Shown piece by piece: positions 16,841-25,590 of a stretch of DNA of 64,000 nt. This DNA comes from Sphingomonas paucimobilis NBRC 13935 (GTDB lineage Bacteria; Pseudomonadota; Alphaproteobacteria; Sphingomonadales; Sphingomonadaceae). The DNA is taken from assembly GCF_000739895.2 (NCBI RefSeq), contig NZ_BBJS01000030.1:289900-353899 (forward strand), given 5' to 3'. The notes below the pieces were generated by a model. The model saw nothing but the letters and a program-made list of their open reading frames with translations, ran no database searches and was not told where the DNA came from. Positions within the stretch are counted from its first letter, which is position 1; the number at the start of each line of letters is the position of its first letter. A program made the position numbers and the translations under genes.

Positions 16841-17301
16841 GGTATCCGATTGAGGGTAACGGAACAGCCGGTCGTGCCGCTCAGGGCGATATCCACGGTC
16901 TGACCGGAGGCGAATTGCACTGGCGTGCCGCCATTCGCATCGGCAGCGACTCGCGACAGGAGCGGGAGCATCGTCGCGCCGTCCGCCGCCCGGTATCGCA
17001 ACGTGACCGATCCATAGCCGGTGCAGAACTGGTTCAGGACATAGCTGCCGCCGTAGAGCGCGACAGCTGCGCTCGTGACGTTGCCGGTCGCCAACGTCAC
17101 CGGCTCGATCGTGCCGACAGGCAGCGGGGTTTCGCGGGTGACGGACGTGGCGGCCTTGCCGCTACCGCCATAGGCCATCGCCGATTGCGGCACGAATGCG
17201 CCAGGCGCGGCGACCGGCTTGGACTGGGCGGCGGCAAACCCCGGCACCATGAGCAGGGCGAGGCCAAACGCCGCCTTGCGGTAGAGATATTGGATAGACA
17301 C
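16837..17301 (-). CDS. Secreted phage protein of unknown function
   Basis: 154 residues from the GTG at 17301, preferred because GGAGG lies five bases upstream. A signal peptide (AFGLALLMVPGFAAAQ) is followed by a beta-rich region (TPLPVGTIEPVTLATGN, VTLRYRAADGATMLPLLSRV) with two cysteines that could pair. Not recognised. It forms a two-gene leftward operon with the deacetylase-like gene and is preceded by one of the five late-operon motifs. Confidence 0.7.
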   Translation of the reverse strand: MSIQYLYRKAAFGLALLMVPGFAAAQSKPVAAPGAFVPQSAMAYGGSGKAATSVTRETPLPVGTIEPVTLATGNVTSAAVALYGGSYVLNQFCTGYGSVTLRYRAADGATMLPLLSRVAADANGGTPVQFASGQTVDIALSGTTGCSVTLNRIP

Positions 17302-17357
17302 ACTAGCCTCCAGATTGAGGCCTTGAACCTTGGCGTGGATTTCCTCGGTTGTCGGGA

Positions 17358-17369
17358 TGCACTGACGCA
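17358..17369. promoter_or_regulatory. Late-operon dyad motif, copy 1 (one mismatch)
   Basis: TGCACTGACGCA, 57 bp upstream of the secreted-protein start. It matches TGCRCYRGYGCA at 11 of 12 positions and shares the flank CGGGATGCACTG with copy 2. Confidence 0.55.
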
Positions 17370-17477
17370 CCTAAATAGTAAGTGCGTCGCGCGTGACACG
17401 GTGAAACTGGCGGCCGTAGGACCGGAGCAATCCGGGATCGCTTGCGAGGGACTGGCAGTCCTCGTCGCGCGACGCAC
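17364..17477. other. Three complementary segments, mutually exclusive hairpins
   Basis: GACGCAC (17364-17370), GTGCGTC (17382-17388, extending to GTGCGTCGCGCG) and GACGCAC (17471-17477, as CGCGCGACGCAC from 17466). The middle arm can pair with either neighbour, 7 bp on one side or 12 bp on the other. This is an attenuator-like layout in the 182-bp gap between MuF and the left-end operon. It may be coincidental. Confidence 0.35.
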
Positions 17478-17483
17478 CCACCT

Positions 17484-19316
17484 TCACCATGGCATGAAGG
17501 TTTCCAACAGCGATGACAGTTCCTCGGCCTGCAACACGCGCAGGGCGATGATCTGCAACAGGCTGGGGCCGGGTTGCAGACGGACCATCATGATGCGCCC
17601 ACCGACATTGCGGACAAGGATGGTTTGCTCGCCGTCGCGCAACACATGCTCCGGCTCATCGGCGACCGATCCCGCCAGCAGGAGGTCCGCGCCGATCGCG
17701 GCCAGGCCGTCACTGGTGACCTGGGCGATATTGGTCGGCGCGCCGATAAGGCGGCGGATATCGTCTGCCAGCGCGAGGGCCGGCGCTTGCCCCAACTGCT
17801 CGACCACGGCGGCGAAGCGATCCGACGCGATGAAGCGGTCGAGCGCGGCTTGCGTCGCCACGGGGTCCGCCTTGGCCGCCGCCATGAGCTTTTGCATCGC
17901 CACACGGGCGGTCTTGCGGCGGACAGAGGCGTCCAGCGTCTCCAGCGCCGACGACGCCTGCGCGACAGGATCGCCCGTCTTCGATCCGGCGCGACGCTCG
18001 GCAAGCCGCTCCAGCGCGCGAGCATAGTCGGCGGCGGCATCGGCCTTGCCGCCGACACGGTTGCCCGCCTCCAGTTCGCGCGCCAAATCCTTCCACGCGC
18101 CCCGGCGATAGCTCTGGAGATACATCGCATCGCCATTGGCGGTGACCTTCACCGTGGCACGCAGCAGCCCGTCATCGTCCTTCCAGATCACAACATGGTT
18201 GCCGCGATCGCGCAGGATATGGTCGGGCTCGGCTCCGACCATGGGCAGCTTGCGATAGTCGGCAACCGTCAGGTCGGGATGGCCGGCGCTACGCGCCGTC
18301 TGGCCGAGCTGCTTGGCATAGCTGTCGCTCGACAGCACCACGACGTGGTTCTTCGCGCCCAGCGCGGTCCGTGCCGCATCGTCCAGGACCATGACCGGAA
18401 AGACGCCGCCCGGCTCCGCCAGCGTCTCCAGAAAGGCGTCGCTCTTGACCAGATCGCTCAGCACCGCGCGCGCCGCCTTCGGATCGAGTGGGGCCATGTC
18501 CTCCAGCGACCGGGTGGCCTTCTCGGCGACCGCCTGCATCCCGAACGCGCCGGGGTTGTAGGCAAAGCCCGGCCCGATCCCGACCGGGACCGCCTCGGGC
18601 TTGTCGGCCCCTTTGCGCCAGAAGGTGCGCAGCCGCCCCCCGACCTGACCATCGGCGGTCATCCATCCCATACGAACCAGCTGGTCGTCGGTGGTGACGC
18701 GGTAGCCCAAGCGATCCATGTCGGCCTGGGACAACTGCCGAACCGTGCAGCGACACCCCCAGTCATTGGGGGGATAGAAGACAGCCCAGGCGGGATGATC
18801 GACGGGCAGGATGATACGGAACGGGAAGGCCGGGTCATTGCCGCCCCAGCGCCGGTGCAGCGGGCGGGTGCGGTTGTCGCCGATCGACACGTACATGAGG
18901 TACGGCCGAACGTCTTTCATCTCCTGGATGCGCTTCCACCGCCCGGCCGCCCGGCTGATGCGCAGGTTCGTGTCGTAGATGGTGCGCAGGCGACGGCCGC
19001 CGACATAGACAGGGTCGGTGGTGCCGGTCAGCGCTTCATTCTCGACCATGCCCCACCACCCTGCTTTCTTCAGCTCGGGGATGAGGCCCGCCTTCCATTG
19101 CTCCAGCGTGCCGCCGTCGCGCATGACCTTGTCCAGTGACTGGCGGATGGTGGCGAGCAGGTCCAGGTTCGCCACCTTGGCGACAGTGAAGGCGCGGGCA
19201 TGGTCGGCCTGCCACATCTCGGTCCAGTGGACGGTCGGGCGCAGCTTGTCGCGCGCCTCGAACGCGGCGACCGTATCATCGGCGGGCAGGTTGATGGTGG
19301 CGCGTAGCTCAGGCAT
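17484..19316 (-). CDS. MuF-type head morphogenesis protein with long C-terminal extension
   Basis: 610 residues. The N-terminal 240 form a phage Mu F / SPP1 gp7 domain (RTIYDTNLRISRAAGRWKRI, VSIGDNRTRPLHRRWGG, WAVFYPPNDWGCRCTVRQLS with the conserved GCRC). The rest is an extension with a region (FPVMVLDDAARTALGAKNHV through ILRDRGNHVVIWKDD) resembling PBECR-type nuclease domains on MuF polymorphic proteins. A second, shorter copy of that motif (EPEHVLRDGEQTILVRNVGG) is near the C-terminus. It is a minor capsid protein probably injected with DNA. The toxin idea is inference. Confidence 0.85.
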   Translation of the reverse strand: MPELRATINLPADDTVAAFEARDKLRPTVHWTEMWQADHARAFTVAKVANLDLLATIRQSLDKVMRDGGTLEQWKAGLIPELKKAGWWGMVENEALTGTTDPVYVGGRRLRTIYDTNLRISRAAGRWKRIQEMKDVRPYLMYVSIGDNRTRPLHRRWGGNDPAFPFRIILPVDHPAWAVFYPPNDWGCRCTVRQLSQADMDRLGYRVTTDDQLVRMGWMTADGQVGGRLRTFWRKGADKPEAVPVGIGPGFAYNPGAFGMQAVAEKATRSLEDMAPLDPKAARAVLSDLVKSDAFLETLAEPGGVFPVMVLDDAARTALGAKNHVVVLSSDSYAKQLGQTARSAGHPDLTVADYRKLPMVGAEPDHILRDRGNHVVIWKDDDGLLRATVKVTANGDAMYLQSYRRGAWKDLARELEAGNRVGGKADAAADYARALERLAERRAGSKTGDPVAQASSALETLDASVRRKTARVAMQKLMAAAKADPVATQAALDRFIASDRFAAVVEQLGQAPALALADDIRRLIGAPTNIAQVTSDGLAAIGADLLLAGSVADEPEHVLRDGEQTILVRNVGGRIMMVRLQPGPSLLQIIALRVLQAEELSSLLETFMPW

Positions 19317-19995
19317 CGGCCGTCACCCCAAGCTGACCGATCCGGGCAATGGGTGTCTCGCCGGGTACGCCGTGATGCAGTTGTTCGTCGCGGCCGGCGA
19401 CATGACCACGCAGATAGTCGTTCAGGGTACGACGCCCGGCGGACGCATCGCGTCCTTCGACCGTCGTCAGGGTCGGATAATGCCGTTCGACATAAAGCCG
19501 AATGGCGGCGTCATCGAAAGAAAGAGGGGCCAGCTTGGCGACCGCCTTGCGAACGGCGTTAGCCCAACCCTCGCAAAACGCATCCGCGCGGGCACGTTTG
19601 CGCGCGAGTTTGCAGCGCCGCAGCTTGCTCTTGATATAGGCAGCTCGGGCATCCTTCAGGCGACGGTGTAGCGCGACGAACGCATAGGCGGCGATGTCAG
19701 GGGCGGCCCCGCGCCCGATATACGTGAAGTCGAGGTCAAAGTTGATGATGACCGAAACGCCAAGCGCTTCCTCGATCGCCGTGGACAGTGTGCATTCCCA
19801 CATAGGTGGGCGCTGCCTCCGCGAACCCCGCGCCGACGACTCGCCAATCTCCGACGCCGCAATATCGGCATCGGTCACGCCATGTTCTTCCATGAGGGCG
19901 CGGGCCATTGCCAGGGCATTGGCGGCCTCATGCTCGTTCGAGCTGGCCGACAGCGCCAGACATTTGCGGATGCGACGGAGAAGCGCGTCGTTCAC
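19309..19995 (-). CDS. DUF2786-family phage protein
   Basis: 228 residues from a GTG that overlaps the previous stop. The N-terminus (LLRRIRKCLALSASSNEHEA, ALMEEHGVTDADI) is the DUF2786 signature, and a basic helical middle (KLRRCKLARKRARADAF) follows. The molecular role of DUF2786 is unknown to me. Its place between portal and MuF genes is unusual for a Mu-like phage. Confidence 0.8.
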   Translation of the reverse strand: MNDALLRRIRKCLALSASSNEHEAANALAMARALMEEHGVTDADIAASEIGESSARGSRRQRPPMWECTLSTAIEEALGVSVIINFDLDFTYIGRGAAPDIAAYAFVALHRRLKDARAAYIKSKLRRCKLARKRARADAFCEGWANAVRKAVAKLAPLSFDDAAIRLYVERHYPTLTTVEGRDASAGRRTLNDYLRGHVAGRDEQLHHGVPGETPIARIGQLGVTADA

Positions 19996-20168
19996 GCCAG
20001 AACCTCGTAGAATTCAATATCGTGGGGGTGGCCGGTCAGCGACCAGCGGCATCCGGTCCGGCCATCGGCAGGCCAGCCGGGTGGACCGAAGCGGTCGCCG
20101 TTGCGCAGCGTGCCGGTGACGCGCTTGTCCCTCGCCTCGGCCGGGCAAAAGCCGGGGTTGCGCTTCAC
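19992..20168 (-). CDS. Small phage protein, unknown
   Basis: 58 residues starting with a GTG inside the preceding stop (TTGTGA) and ending in GTGA shared with the next gene. It contains NPGFCPAEARDKRVTGTL and GWPADGRTGCRWSLTGHPHD, with two Cys. Not recognised; tight coupling on both sides supports it as real. Confidence 0.6.
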   Translation of the reverse strand: MKRNPGFCPAEARDKRVTGTLRNGDRFGPPGWPADGRTGCRWSLTGHPHDIEFYEVLA

Positions 20169-20623
20169 AAGCGACCCTCGGCCTGGGCTTCGCGATATTC
20201 ATCGCGCAGGTCAGCCATGCGGTTCTGGAACCACGTCCACGCATAGTCTGGACCTCGGTCACCGGTCGCCAGGACGTAGAAATGCAGCGCGATCGCGCTG
20301 GAGCGCTTAAGCTTGCCCGGCTCGGAATGCCGATCGAGAAAACGGCGCGCCTTATCGAGCTGCGCTTCCATCTGCGCGGCCTGATCGTCCCAGCGCTGGC
20401 GGACGGCGGCGCGACGGTCCCAGCCGACCAGCCAGTAACGGACCAGATGGCGCGGGCATTCGCTCGGGGGCCGGTCGCGACTGGGCGCTATCCAGCCGAT
20501 GGGCCGCCGGACCTCGGAGGGATAGGTATCGTCCAGGTCAGCGATGCCGCGCCTGATCCACGCGGCGGCAAGCTCGCCGTCGTCGGGCTGGCGCTGGCGG
20601 CGGGGCGGCGAACGCCGCTTCAC
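20165..20623 (-). CDS. Phage protein, unknown, helical and basic
   Basis: 152 residues from a GTG overlapping the previous stop (CCGTGA). Contains WIRRGIADLDDTYPSEVRRP and a helical C-terminal part (MEAQLDKARRFLDRH, WTWFQNRMADLRDEYREAQ). No family recognised. A much longer upstream frame overlaps two better-supported genes and is rejected. Confidence 0.6.
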   Translation of the reverse strand: MKRRSPPRRQRQPDDGELAAAWIRRGIADLDDTYPSEVRRPIGWIAPSRDRPPSECPRHLVRYWLVGWDRRAAVRQRWDDQAAQMEAQLDKARRFLDRHSEPGKLKRSSAIALHFYVLATGDRGPDYAWTWFQNRMADLRDEYREAQAEGRL

Positions 20624-20964
20624 GGCTGCACCGTGTCGAGCAGGTCGGCCCCGGCCTGCGACAGGCGCAGGAACGGCATGGACTCGGCATTGAGCGACCA
20701 TGTCTTGAGGCCCAGTTGCTCGATCAGCGCCGGTCGGCCGCGCTGGCGTTGCAGCAGCGTTGCAAGGGTGCTCCAGCGCACCCCAGTTCGCAGCACGTCG
20801 GGGACATGGCGCGGAGAAGTCGGATGCACCGCCAGCATCGCCCGGCGCTGGGCAGGCGACAACGATGCCCAGCGGGCACGGCGCTTGGCATCGCACGCCT
20901 CGCAAGAGCAGCGATCCTTGGGCGGAATGTGCGGGAGCGTGTCCCGGTCCCAGCGCGCGGCCAT
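20620..20964 (-). CDS. Phage protein with Cys pair, unknown
   Basis: 114 residues from the ATG at 20964, starting two bases after the previous stop. It contains KDRCSCEACDAKRRARW, a possible half zinc site, then SLSPAQRRAMLAVHP and a helical C-terminus. Unrecognised member of the small-gene set between portal and DUF2786. Confidence 0.55.
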   Translation of the reverse strand: MAARWDRDTLPHIPPKDRCSCEACDAKRRARWASLSPAQRRAMLAVHPTSPRHVPDVLRTGVRWSTLATLLQRQRGRPALIEQLGLKTWSLNAESMPFLRLSQAGADLLDTVQP

Positions 20965-20966
20965 GG

Positions 20967-21140
20967 TCAGCGCCCGTCCCGACACGGCGCACAACGCCCG
21001 CCGACCAGGCGCGGCCAGTCGCGCCCACATTGCCGGCATTCGCCCTTCACACCGACCGGAACCGGCTGGATCGCGTTGGCGATCAGACGATCGAGTTCGC
21101 GCATGCCGACCGCGACGGCGAGGTCCATTTCGTCGGCCAT
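20967..21140 (-). CDS. Small zinc-ribbon protein (TraR/DksA-like zinc finger)
   Basis: 57 residues: a helical N-terminus (MADEMDLAVAVGMRELDRLI) and a C-x2-C...C-x2-C ribbon (CRQCGRDWPRLVGGRCAPC). Its ATG shares a base with the portal stop codon. Similar tiny zinc proteins occur in Mu-like phages; function is unknown. Confidence 0.65.
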   Translation of the reverse strand: MADEMDLAVAVGMRELDRLIANAIQPVPVGVKGECRQCGRDWPRLVGGRCAPCRDGR

Positions 21141-22690
21141 CAGTGCGGCTCCGATCCGGTCAGCGCCTGCACCTGGGCCGCGAAGGTTGCGCGCGCCATG
21201 CGCTGGGCCAGCTTCTCGGCGGCATCATCGGCGGCGGCAGCCTCCAGCGTAGCAATCGCATCCTCGACCGATCCCGCCCGGCGCAGACGATCGACCAGCG
21301 GCGCGATCATCGCGGCGGCCGACGCGGTCCATCCTTCGTCCGCCATCATCACGTCCACCGCGCCGTCGATATCGTCGCGATCCAGGCGGGCGGCCTGTTC
21401 GGCAAGCGCGATCGCCGGATCGACGGGCGCATCGTCATTGGCGGCCGGGTTGGCGGGGACGGTCGCGCCGGCCGGCGCGGTGGTTGCCGGAGCCTTGCGC
21501 TCATAGCCATCGCCATAGCGATCCTTGAACGACTCCTCGGTCCGGACCCAACCCAGGTCGGCCAAGACGGCGTCGGTGTCGGCCGCCTTCTTGAGGTCGT
21601 CCTCTTCCTCGACGATCCGCACGACCTTCGGGCTGGCGACATCGGGACCGTAATTGAGGTCGGTCCACCAGCGCGACGGGCCGGAATTGAAGCTGTCGGC
21701 GAGCAGGTCGGCGTCGGCCTTCACCACCTCCAGTTTTACGTCGGCGTGGACTTCGCCCTGGGCGCGGCTGGAGCCGTTATCCGTCGTCATCGTCTGCGAC
21801 AGGATGATCTTGGCGATGCAGGCGTCCATGTACCGACAGACGGCAGCGAAATCGGCACCCGACTGCGCAAGGTGCAGCAGCTCGACATCCATCCCCGCCG
21901 GGATGGCAAAGCCGCTATCGTTCGCGATCGCCTGGATCGCGGTCAGGAGCTTGTCGATGTCTTTTTGCGTGGATCCGCGCGGATAGGTGCCCTTGGCGGT
22001 GGGCACCGAGAATTTATCGAGGAAGATGTTCCAGAAGCGAACGCCGTTCCGCTTGAACAGCGTCGGCCAATACAGCCATTCCGCCAGCCCCTCGCCGTAA
22101 ACCTGGTCGTCGTCGGTGCCGCCGGCGCGCACGACCCAGAATTTGCGATCGGGGAGTAGCTCGCCGTTTGGTGCGGCTCGGGTCAGCAGGCGCAGCCGGT
22201 CGTCCTTGTCGAAACGGAACCGGCGGGCATGGCGGACGTGGATCGCGCGGGCCTTCGCGCCCGGCACCCAGTCCAGCAGGCCATCCAGGCTGCCCCAGTT
22301 CAGTTCGCCGACCGAAATGCCGTAGAAGCTGGCCCACAGCATCTTCTCGGTGACGAGGTCCCAGCCGATCCGCTCCAGCGTGTCGGTCATCGCCTCGGCC
22401 GCCTCGACCGAGCGGGGATCGTTCTCGTCGCCGGGCAGCACGTCCCAATCGCGGCTGACCACCGCGCGGATGCGCTGTTCCATGCAGGACTTGACCTGAT
22501 CGTCCTTGCGGATGCGTTCGTACACCCCCCAGTCCACCACGCCCCACAGCTTGGGGTCGCGGGGCTGTTGCAGCTCCAGGACATAGGGGCGAGTGATATC
22601 GCGGCCGTCACCGGTCGAGGCGACCTCGTTCAACAGCTCGGACGGAAGCGCCGCCGTCTTGCTCGCGCCCCGCTTGTTCTTTTTCGCCAT
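21140..22690 (-). CDS. Portal protein, Mu gp29-like (DUF935)
   Basis: 516 residues from the ATG at 22690, overlapping the terminase stop. Motifs include VYERIRKDDQVKSCMEQRIR, ISVGELNWG, RAIHVRHARRFRFDKDDRL, GEGLAEWLYWPTLFKRN, WNIFLDKFSVPTAKGTYP and TDNGSSRAQGEVHADVKL, all characteristic of DUF935. It forms the dodecameric portal ring for DNA entry. Length fits Mu gp29 (about 510). Confidence 0.93.
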   Translation of the reverse strand: MAKKNKRGASKTAALPSELLNEVASTGDGRDITRPYVLELQQPRDPKLWGVVDWGVYERIRKDDQVKSCMEQRIRAVVSRDWDVLPGDENDPRSVEAAEAMTDTLERIGWDLVTEKMLWASFYGISVGELNWGSLDGLLDWVPGAKARAIHVRHARRFRFDKDDRLRLLTRAAPNGELLPDRKFWVVRAGGTDDDQVYGEGLAEWLYWPTLFKRNGVRFWNIFLDKFSVPTAKGTYPRGSTQKDIDKLLTAIQAIANDSGFAIPAGMDVELLHLAQSGADFAAVCRYMDACIAKIILSQTMTTDNGSSRAQGEVHADVKLEVVKADADLLADSFNSGPSRWWTDLNYGPDVASPKVVRIVEEEDDLKKAADTDAVLADLGWVRTEESFKDRYGDGYERKAPATTAPAGATVPANPAANDDAPVDPAIALAEQAARLDRDDIDGAVDVMMADEGWTASAAAMIAPLVDRLRRAGSVEDAIATLEAAAADDAAEKLAQRMARATFAAQVQALTGSEPH

Positions 22691-24285
22691 CACCAATCCC
22701 CCGCACGGCCGAAGTCATCGCGCCGCCGGACCGTGCCGAAGCCGGTATCCGTATGTTCGTAGTTGCCGCCCATCGATCGCGGCTGGTCGGCGGTGTGGGT
22801 GTCGACCGGCTGGACATCTTCGTCGGCCGCGCCGACCAGGTTCATGAGCGCGATCGAATAGTCGCCGTGGCGCTTGCCCTTCTCGCCGTCCGCCTTGCTG
22901 GCGACCCGGTCGACGATACGGGGCACGCCACGCACCATCTTGACCTGCCGCAGGTCATCCTTGACGCCTTCGTCGCGCGGTATGAGCATAGTCCGGTCCT
23001 CGAACCGGCTTTTCATGCGCGGCATCCGCGCAAGGTACGTCGCCTCGGTCGCCATCACCGACTCGATGCGGTCCACGCCGTATCGCTCCTGCATGTCCTC
23101 GGCGAGTTGCTGGCCGTTACCGCGACCATCCATCTTGCCCGCCGCCCACAGCGGCAGCGTGTCGCACAGCCAGCACAGGATTTTGAATTGCGCCCAAAAG
23201 GGCACGTTGCGCATCTCCAGCCCGAGCCGATTGTGCAGCACACATGCCGCATCCTCTTGGCCCGCCGCGATGACCGACAAGTCGTTGCTGCGCGCGAAGT
23301 CCTGACCGAAGAATGACGGGCGGTGCGGATCGAACAGCGCGACGATCGGCACCAGTTCGCGCTCGATCCATTCGTCCAGCCATTTTTCCCGCCATTCGCG
23401 GACGGCTTCGCGCAGATCGTCGCCGATCGGTGAGGCGACACTGTCGGCGGCGACCAGCATCCCGCCGGCCGTGTCCCATTCCTTGCCGAGCGTGAGGCGC
23501 ACGACGTGATGGTCGGGCGACATACACGCGTCGATGGTCGCGGCAGGCAGGTAGATACCTGAGCCCTTGGCTGGGATCACGTCGAGTTCTTCGTCCGCGC
23601 CGTCCGCGTAGAACTTGCGCAGGTCGGCTTCCCAGGCGGCTTCGCCCTCTGGTGTCCACGTCACGCCGGTGCGCAGGCAGATACGCTTGTAAAGGCCCTC
23701 GGCCATCGCGCGGGCCAGCGTCACCTTTTGGATGATGCCCCCCCGCTTGCCGGCGCGGATGTTCTCGATCAGCTCGGCAAAGGGATTGTCGGCACCGTCA
23801 TGGGTGGAGATGACGACGACGCGCCCGCCCCACATGGTCAGCGCCATGGCGGCCTTGATCACGCCGTCCAGGTCGTCGTGGAAGGCGGCTTCATCAATGA
23901 TGACGCTGCCCTGCATACCGCGAAGGCTGCGCGGCTTGGACGACAGCGCGACGATCGACTTGCCCGATGGGAAATCGATGCGCAGCGACAGGATGCCGCG
24001 CTCCGATCCGTCGTCGAACAGGAATTCGTCCGACGCGCTCGCGGCTTGGTTGAACGCCTTCGCGAAGTCGGCGCAATAGCCGATGAATTCGCGGGTCATG
24101 TCCTTGTTGTAGGCCAGATAGAAGACGTTCTGGGGCCGCTCGGCCGGCGACGCGATCATCACCGCATCGGCAGCAAAGCCATAGGTCAGGCCGGTGCGGC
24201 GCGACTTTTCCGACACGAACAGCTTGGTCGTACGGCTAAGCTCGATCGCCTCGATCTGGTAGGGCAGCAGGACAGAGGTCGTCAC
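22690..24285 (-). CDS. Terminase large subunit, Mu gp28-like
   Basis: 531 residues. ATPase part: EKSRRTGLTYG as Walker A-like and GSVIIDEAAFHDDLDG as Walker B, with VVVISTHDGADNPF as coupling motif. Nuclease part: FFGQDFARSNDLSVIA and KRHGDYSIALMNLVGA supply acidic residues. It packages the phage DNA by a headful mechanism from within host DNA after transposition. ATGA overlap with the upstream DUF3486 gene. Confidence 0.93.
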   Translation of the reverse strand: MTTSVLLPYQIEAIELSRTTKLFVSEKSRRTGLTYGFAADAVMIASPAERPQNVFYLAYNKDMTREFIGYCADFAKAFNQAASASDEFLFDDGSERGILSLRIDFPSGKSIVALSSKPRSLRGMQGSVIIDEAAFHDDLDGVIKAAMALTMWGGRVVVISTHDGADNPFAELIENIRAGKRGGIIQKVTLARAMAEGLYKRICLRTGVTWTPEGEAAWEADLRKFYADGADEELDVIPAKGSGIYLPAATIDACMSPDHHVVRLTLGKEWDTAGGMLVAADSVASPIGDDLREAVREWREKWLDEWIERELVPIVALFDPHRPSFFGQDFARSNDLSVIAAGQEDAACVLHNRLGLEMRNVPFWAQFKILCWLCDTLPLWAAGKMDGRGNGQQLAEDMQERYGVDRIESVMATEATYLARMPRMKSRFEDRTMLIPRDEGVKDDLRQVKMVRGVPRIVDRVASKADGEKGKRHGDYSIALMNLVGAADEDVQPVDTHTADQPRSMGGNYEHTDTGFGTVRRRDDFGRAGDW

Positions 24286-24863
24286 GCGTCGAACCCGAGG
24301 ATGCGGGTGCGGATCGCCGACAGGGTCGCCTCGCTGGCGCCGGCCGCACGGCCCGCCTCGGTGGCATCGGCGGCGGCCTTCTCACGGGTGCGGCGCGCCT
24401 CTTCCTCACGAATTTTGGCCTCGCGCTCGATGTCGATCTTGGACGAACTGGTCACGTCCTTGACCGCCTTTGCGAGGCGCGACAGCGCCAGCGTGTCGAG
24501 ACCGCCGCCGCCTCCCTCGTCATCGTCGCCATCACCGGCCGAGAGTTCTTCGGCGCTGGCGATCGGGATGATGGCACGGGTCATGACGCTGGTCATGAGC
24601 TGATTCATCATCCGGACCTGGTTGTCGCCGGACTGGCCGAATTCGTTGCCGAACGCCGCCGCGATGCTCTGGACGCGGCGCTGTTGCTTTGCCAGCTCGG
24701 CGAAGTCCTTGGCATAGCGGCCCACGGCCGAGCGCGACCGGCCGCTGCCCAGATCGCGCAGCAGGCCGCAGATGTCGTCGATCGTCTCGCCGCGTCCGAT
24801 CGCGTCGTGGACGGCGTCGAGGACCTGGGGCGGCAGACTCTTCAGGGAGGAACGCCCGGCCAT
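24282..24863 (-). CDS. DUF3486 protein, Mu gp27-like (small terminase candidate)
   Basis: 193 residues starting MAGRSSLKSLPPQVLDAVHD, with helix-turn-helix-like TIDDICGLLRDLGSGRSRSAV, the DUF3486 pattern. It directly precedes the large subunit with an ATGA overlap, as in Mu, so it is likely the DNA-recognition subunit of packaging. The C-terminal half is charged and probably coiled coil (SKIDIEREAKIREEEARRTR). Confidence 0.9.
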   Translation of the reverse strand: MAGRSSLKSLPPQVLDAVHDAIGRGETIDDICGLLRDLGSGRSRSAVGRYAKDFAELAKQQRRVQSIAAAFGNEFGQSGDNQVRMMNQLMTSVMTRAIIPIASAEELSAGDGDDDEGGGGGLDTLALSRLAKAVKDVTSSSKIDIEREAKIREEEARRTREKAAADATEAGRAAGASEATLSAIRTRILGFDA

Positions 24864-25171
24864 CAGCGTGCCGTGCCGACCTTGCGCCGCACCGCATGAC
24901 GGTGGACGCCGTCATAGAGCAGGTGGCCGTTCGCCACATCCTCGCCATCGGGCAGGATCTGGGCGAGCACGAAGGGCTCGACCTCTTCGATCGACACCAA
25001 CCCGGCATCGGCCAGCCAGCGCAGTTGCTCGACGATGGTCCGACGGGCGACGGGGTGGCCGCGCTGTTTCAGCAGCAAGGTCAGCGTGTCGTCGGACTGT
25101 TCGCCACCGATCTCGCACATGAAGTCGAGGATGGCGCGGCGGATGACGGAATTGAGGGCATCGACGCTCAT
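24863..25171 (-). CDS. Winged-helix phage protein, Mu gp26-like
   Basis: 102 residues with an ArsR-like winged helix (RRAILDFMCEIGGEQSDDTL, VARRTIVEQLRWLADAGLVS). It resembles the VpaChn25_0724-type protein that precedes DUF3486 in many Mu-like phages. Coupled on both sides by overlapping start/stop codons. Likely a packaging or DNA-binding accessory. Confidence 0.8.
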   Translation of the reverse strand: MSVDALNSVIRRAILDFMCEIGGEQSDDTLTLLLKQRGHPVARRTIVEQLRWLADAGLVSIEEVEPFVLAQILPDGEDVANGHLLYDGVHRHAVRRKVGTAR

Positions 25172-25536
25172 CGCGCGGCCCCTTCGGTCAGGAGTGCGCG
25201 GAGATAGTCGTTTTGGGTGCCAAGTTGAATGCTGACGCCGTCAACGCCGCGTTCCACGGACGAAAGGCGTTCCGAAACCTTGCCCAGTTTGTCGTTGATT
25301 TCATGACGGGTGGGCGGCGATGCACACTCTTTTTCCAGGAGGACAATGCGGGTTTCGTGCCCCGCCAGTTCCTTGTCCTGCACGGCATTATGCCGGGCGA
25401 CCTCAGTTGCCAGAGCGGCCAGTTCGGTCTTGAGCGCAAATTGGTTGCGCAACCATAGTACGGCCAAGCCGATCAGTATTGGCGTCAGAGTCGACGCGAT
25501 GGGCCAAATGACCCGAACATAATCCATCCAAAGCAC
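25168..25536 (-). CDS. DUF2730-like membrane-anchored coiled-coil protein
   Basis: 122 residues if the GTG at 25536 is used; the ATG at 25527 is also possible and GGGGAC lies upstream. One N-terminal membrane helix (IWPIASTLTPILIGLAVLWL) and a coiled-coil remainder (ELAALATEVARHNAVQDKEL, LGKVSERLSSVERGVDGVS). Matches DUF2730 of Mu-like phages (Mu gp25 position). First gene of the left late operon. Confidence 0.8.
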   Translation of the reverse strand: MLWMDYVRVIWPIASTLTPILIGLAVLWLRNQFALKTELAALATEVARHNAVQDKELAGHETRIVLLEKECASPPTRHEINDKLGKVSERLSSVERGVDGVSIQLGTQNDYLRALLTEGAAR

Positions 25537-25590
25537 GTGCCGGGTCCCCGTTGGCTTGCAAGCGGGAAAGGGATGGCACGCGCCCTGGAT

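Noticed and set aside
20282..22159. 625-codon plus-strand frame opposite the portal gene
   Set aside because: Low-complexity Arg/Gly-rich translation, contradicted by the conserved DUF935 frame and small coupled genes on the minus strand.
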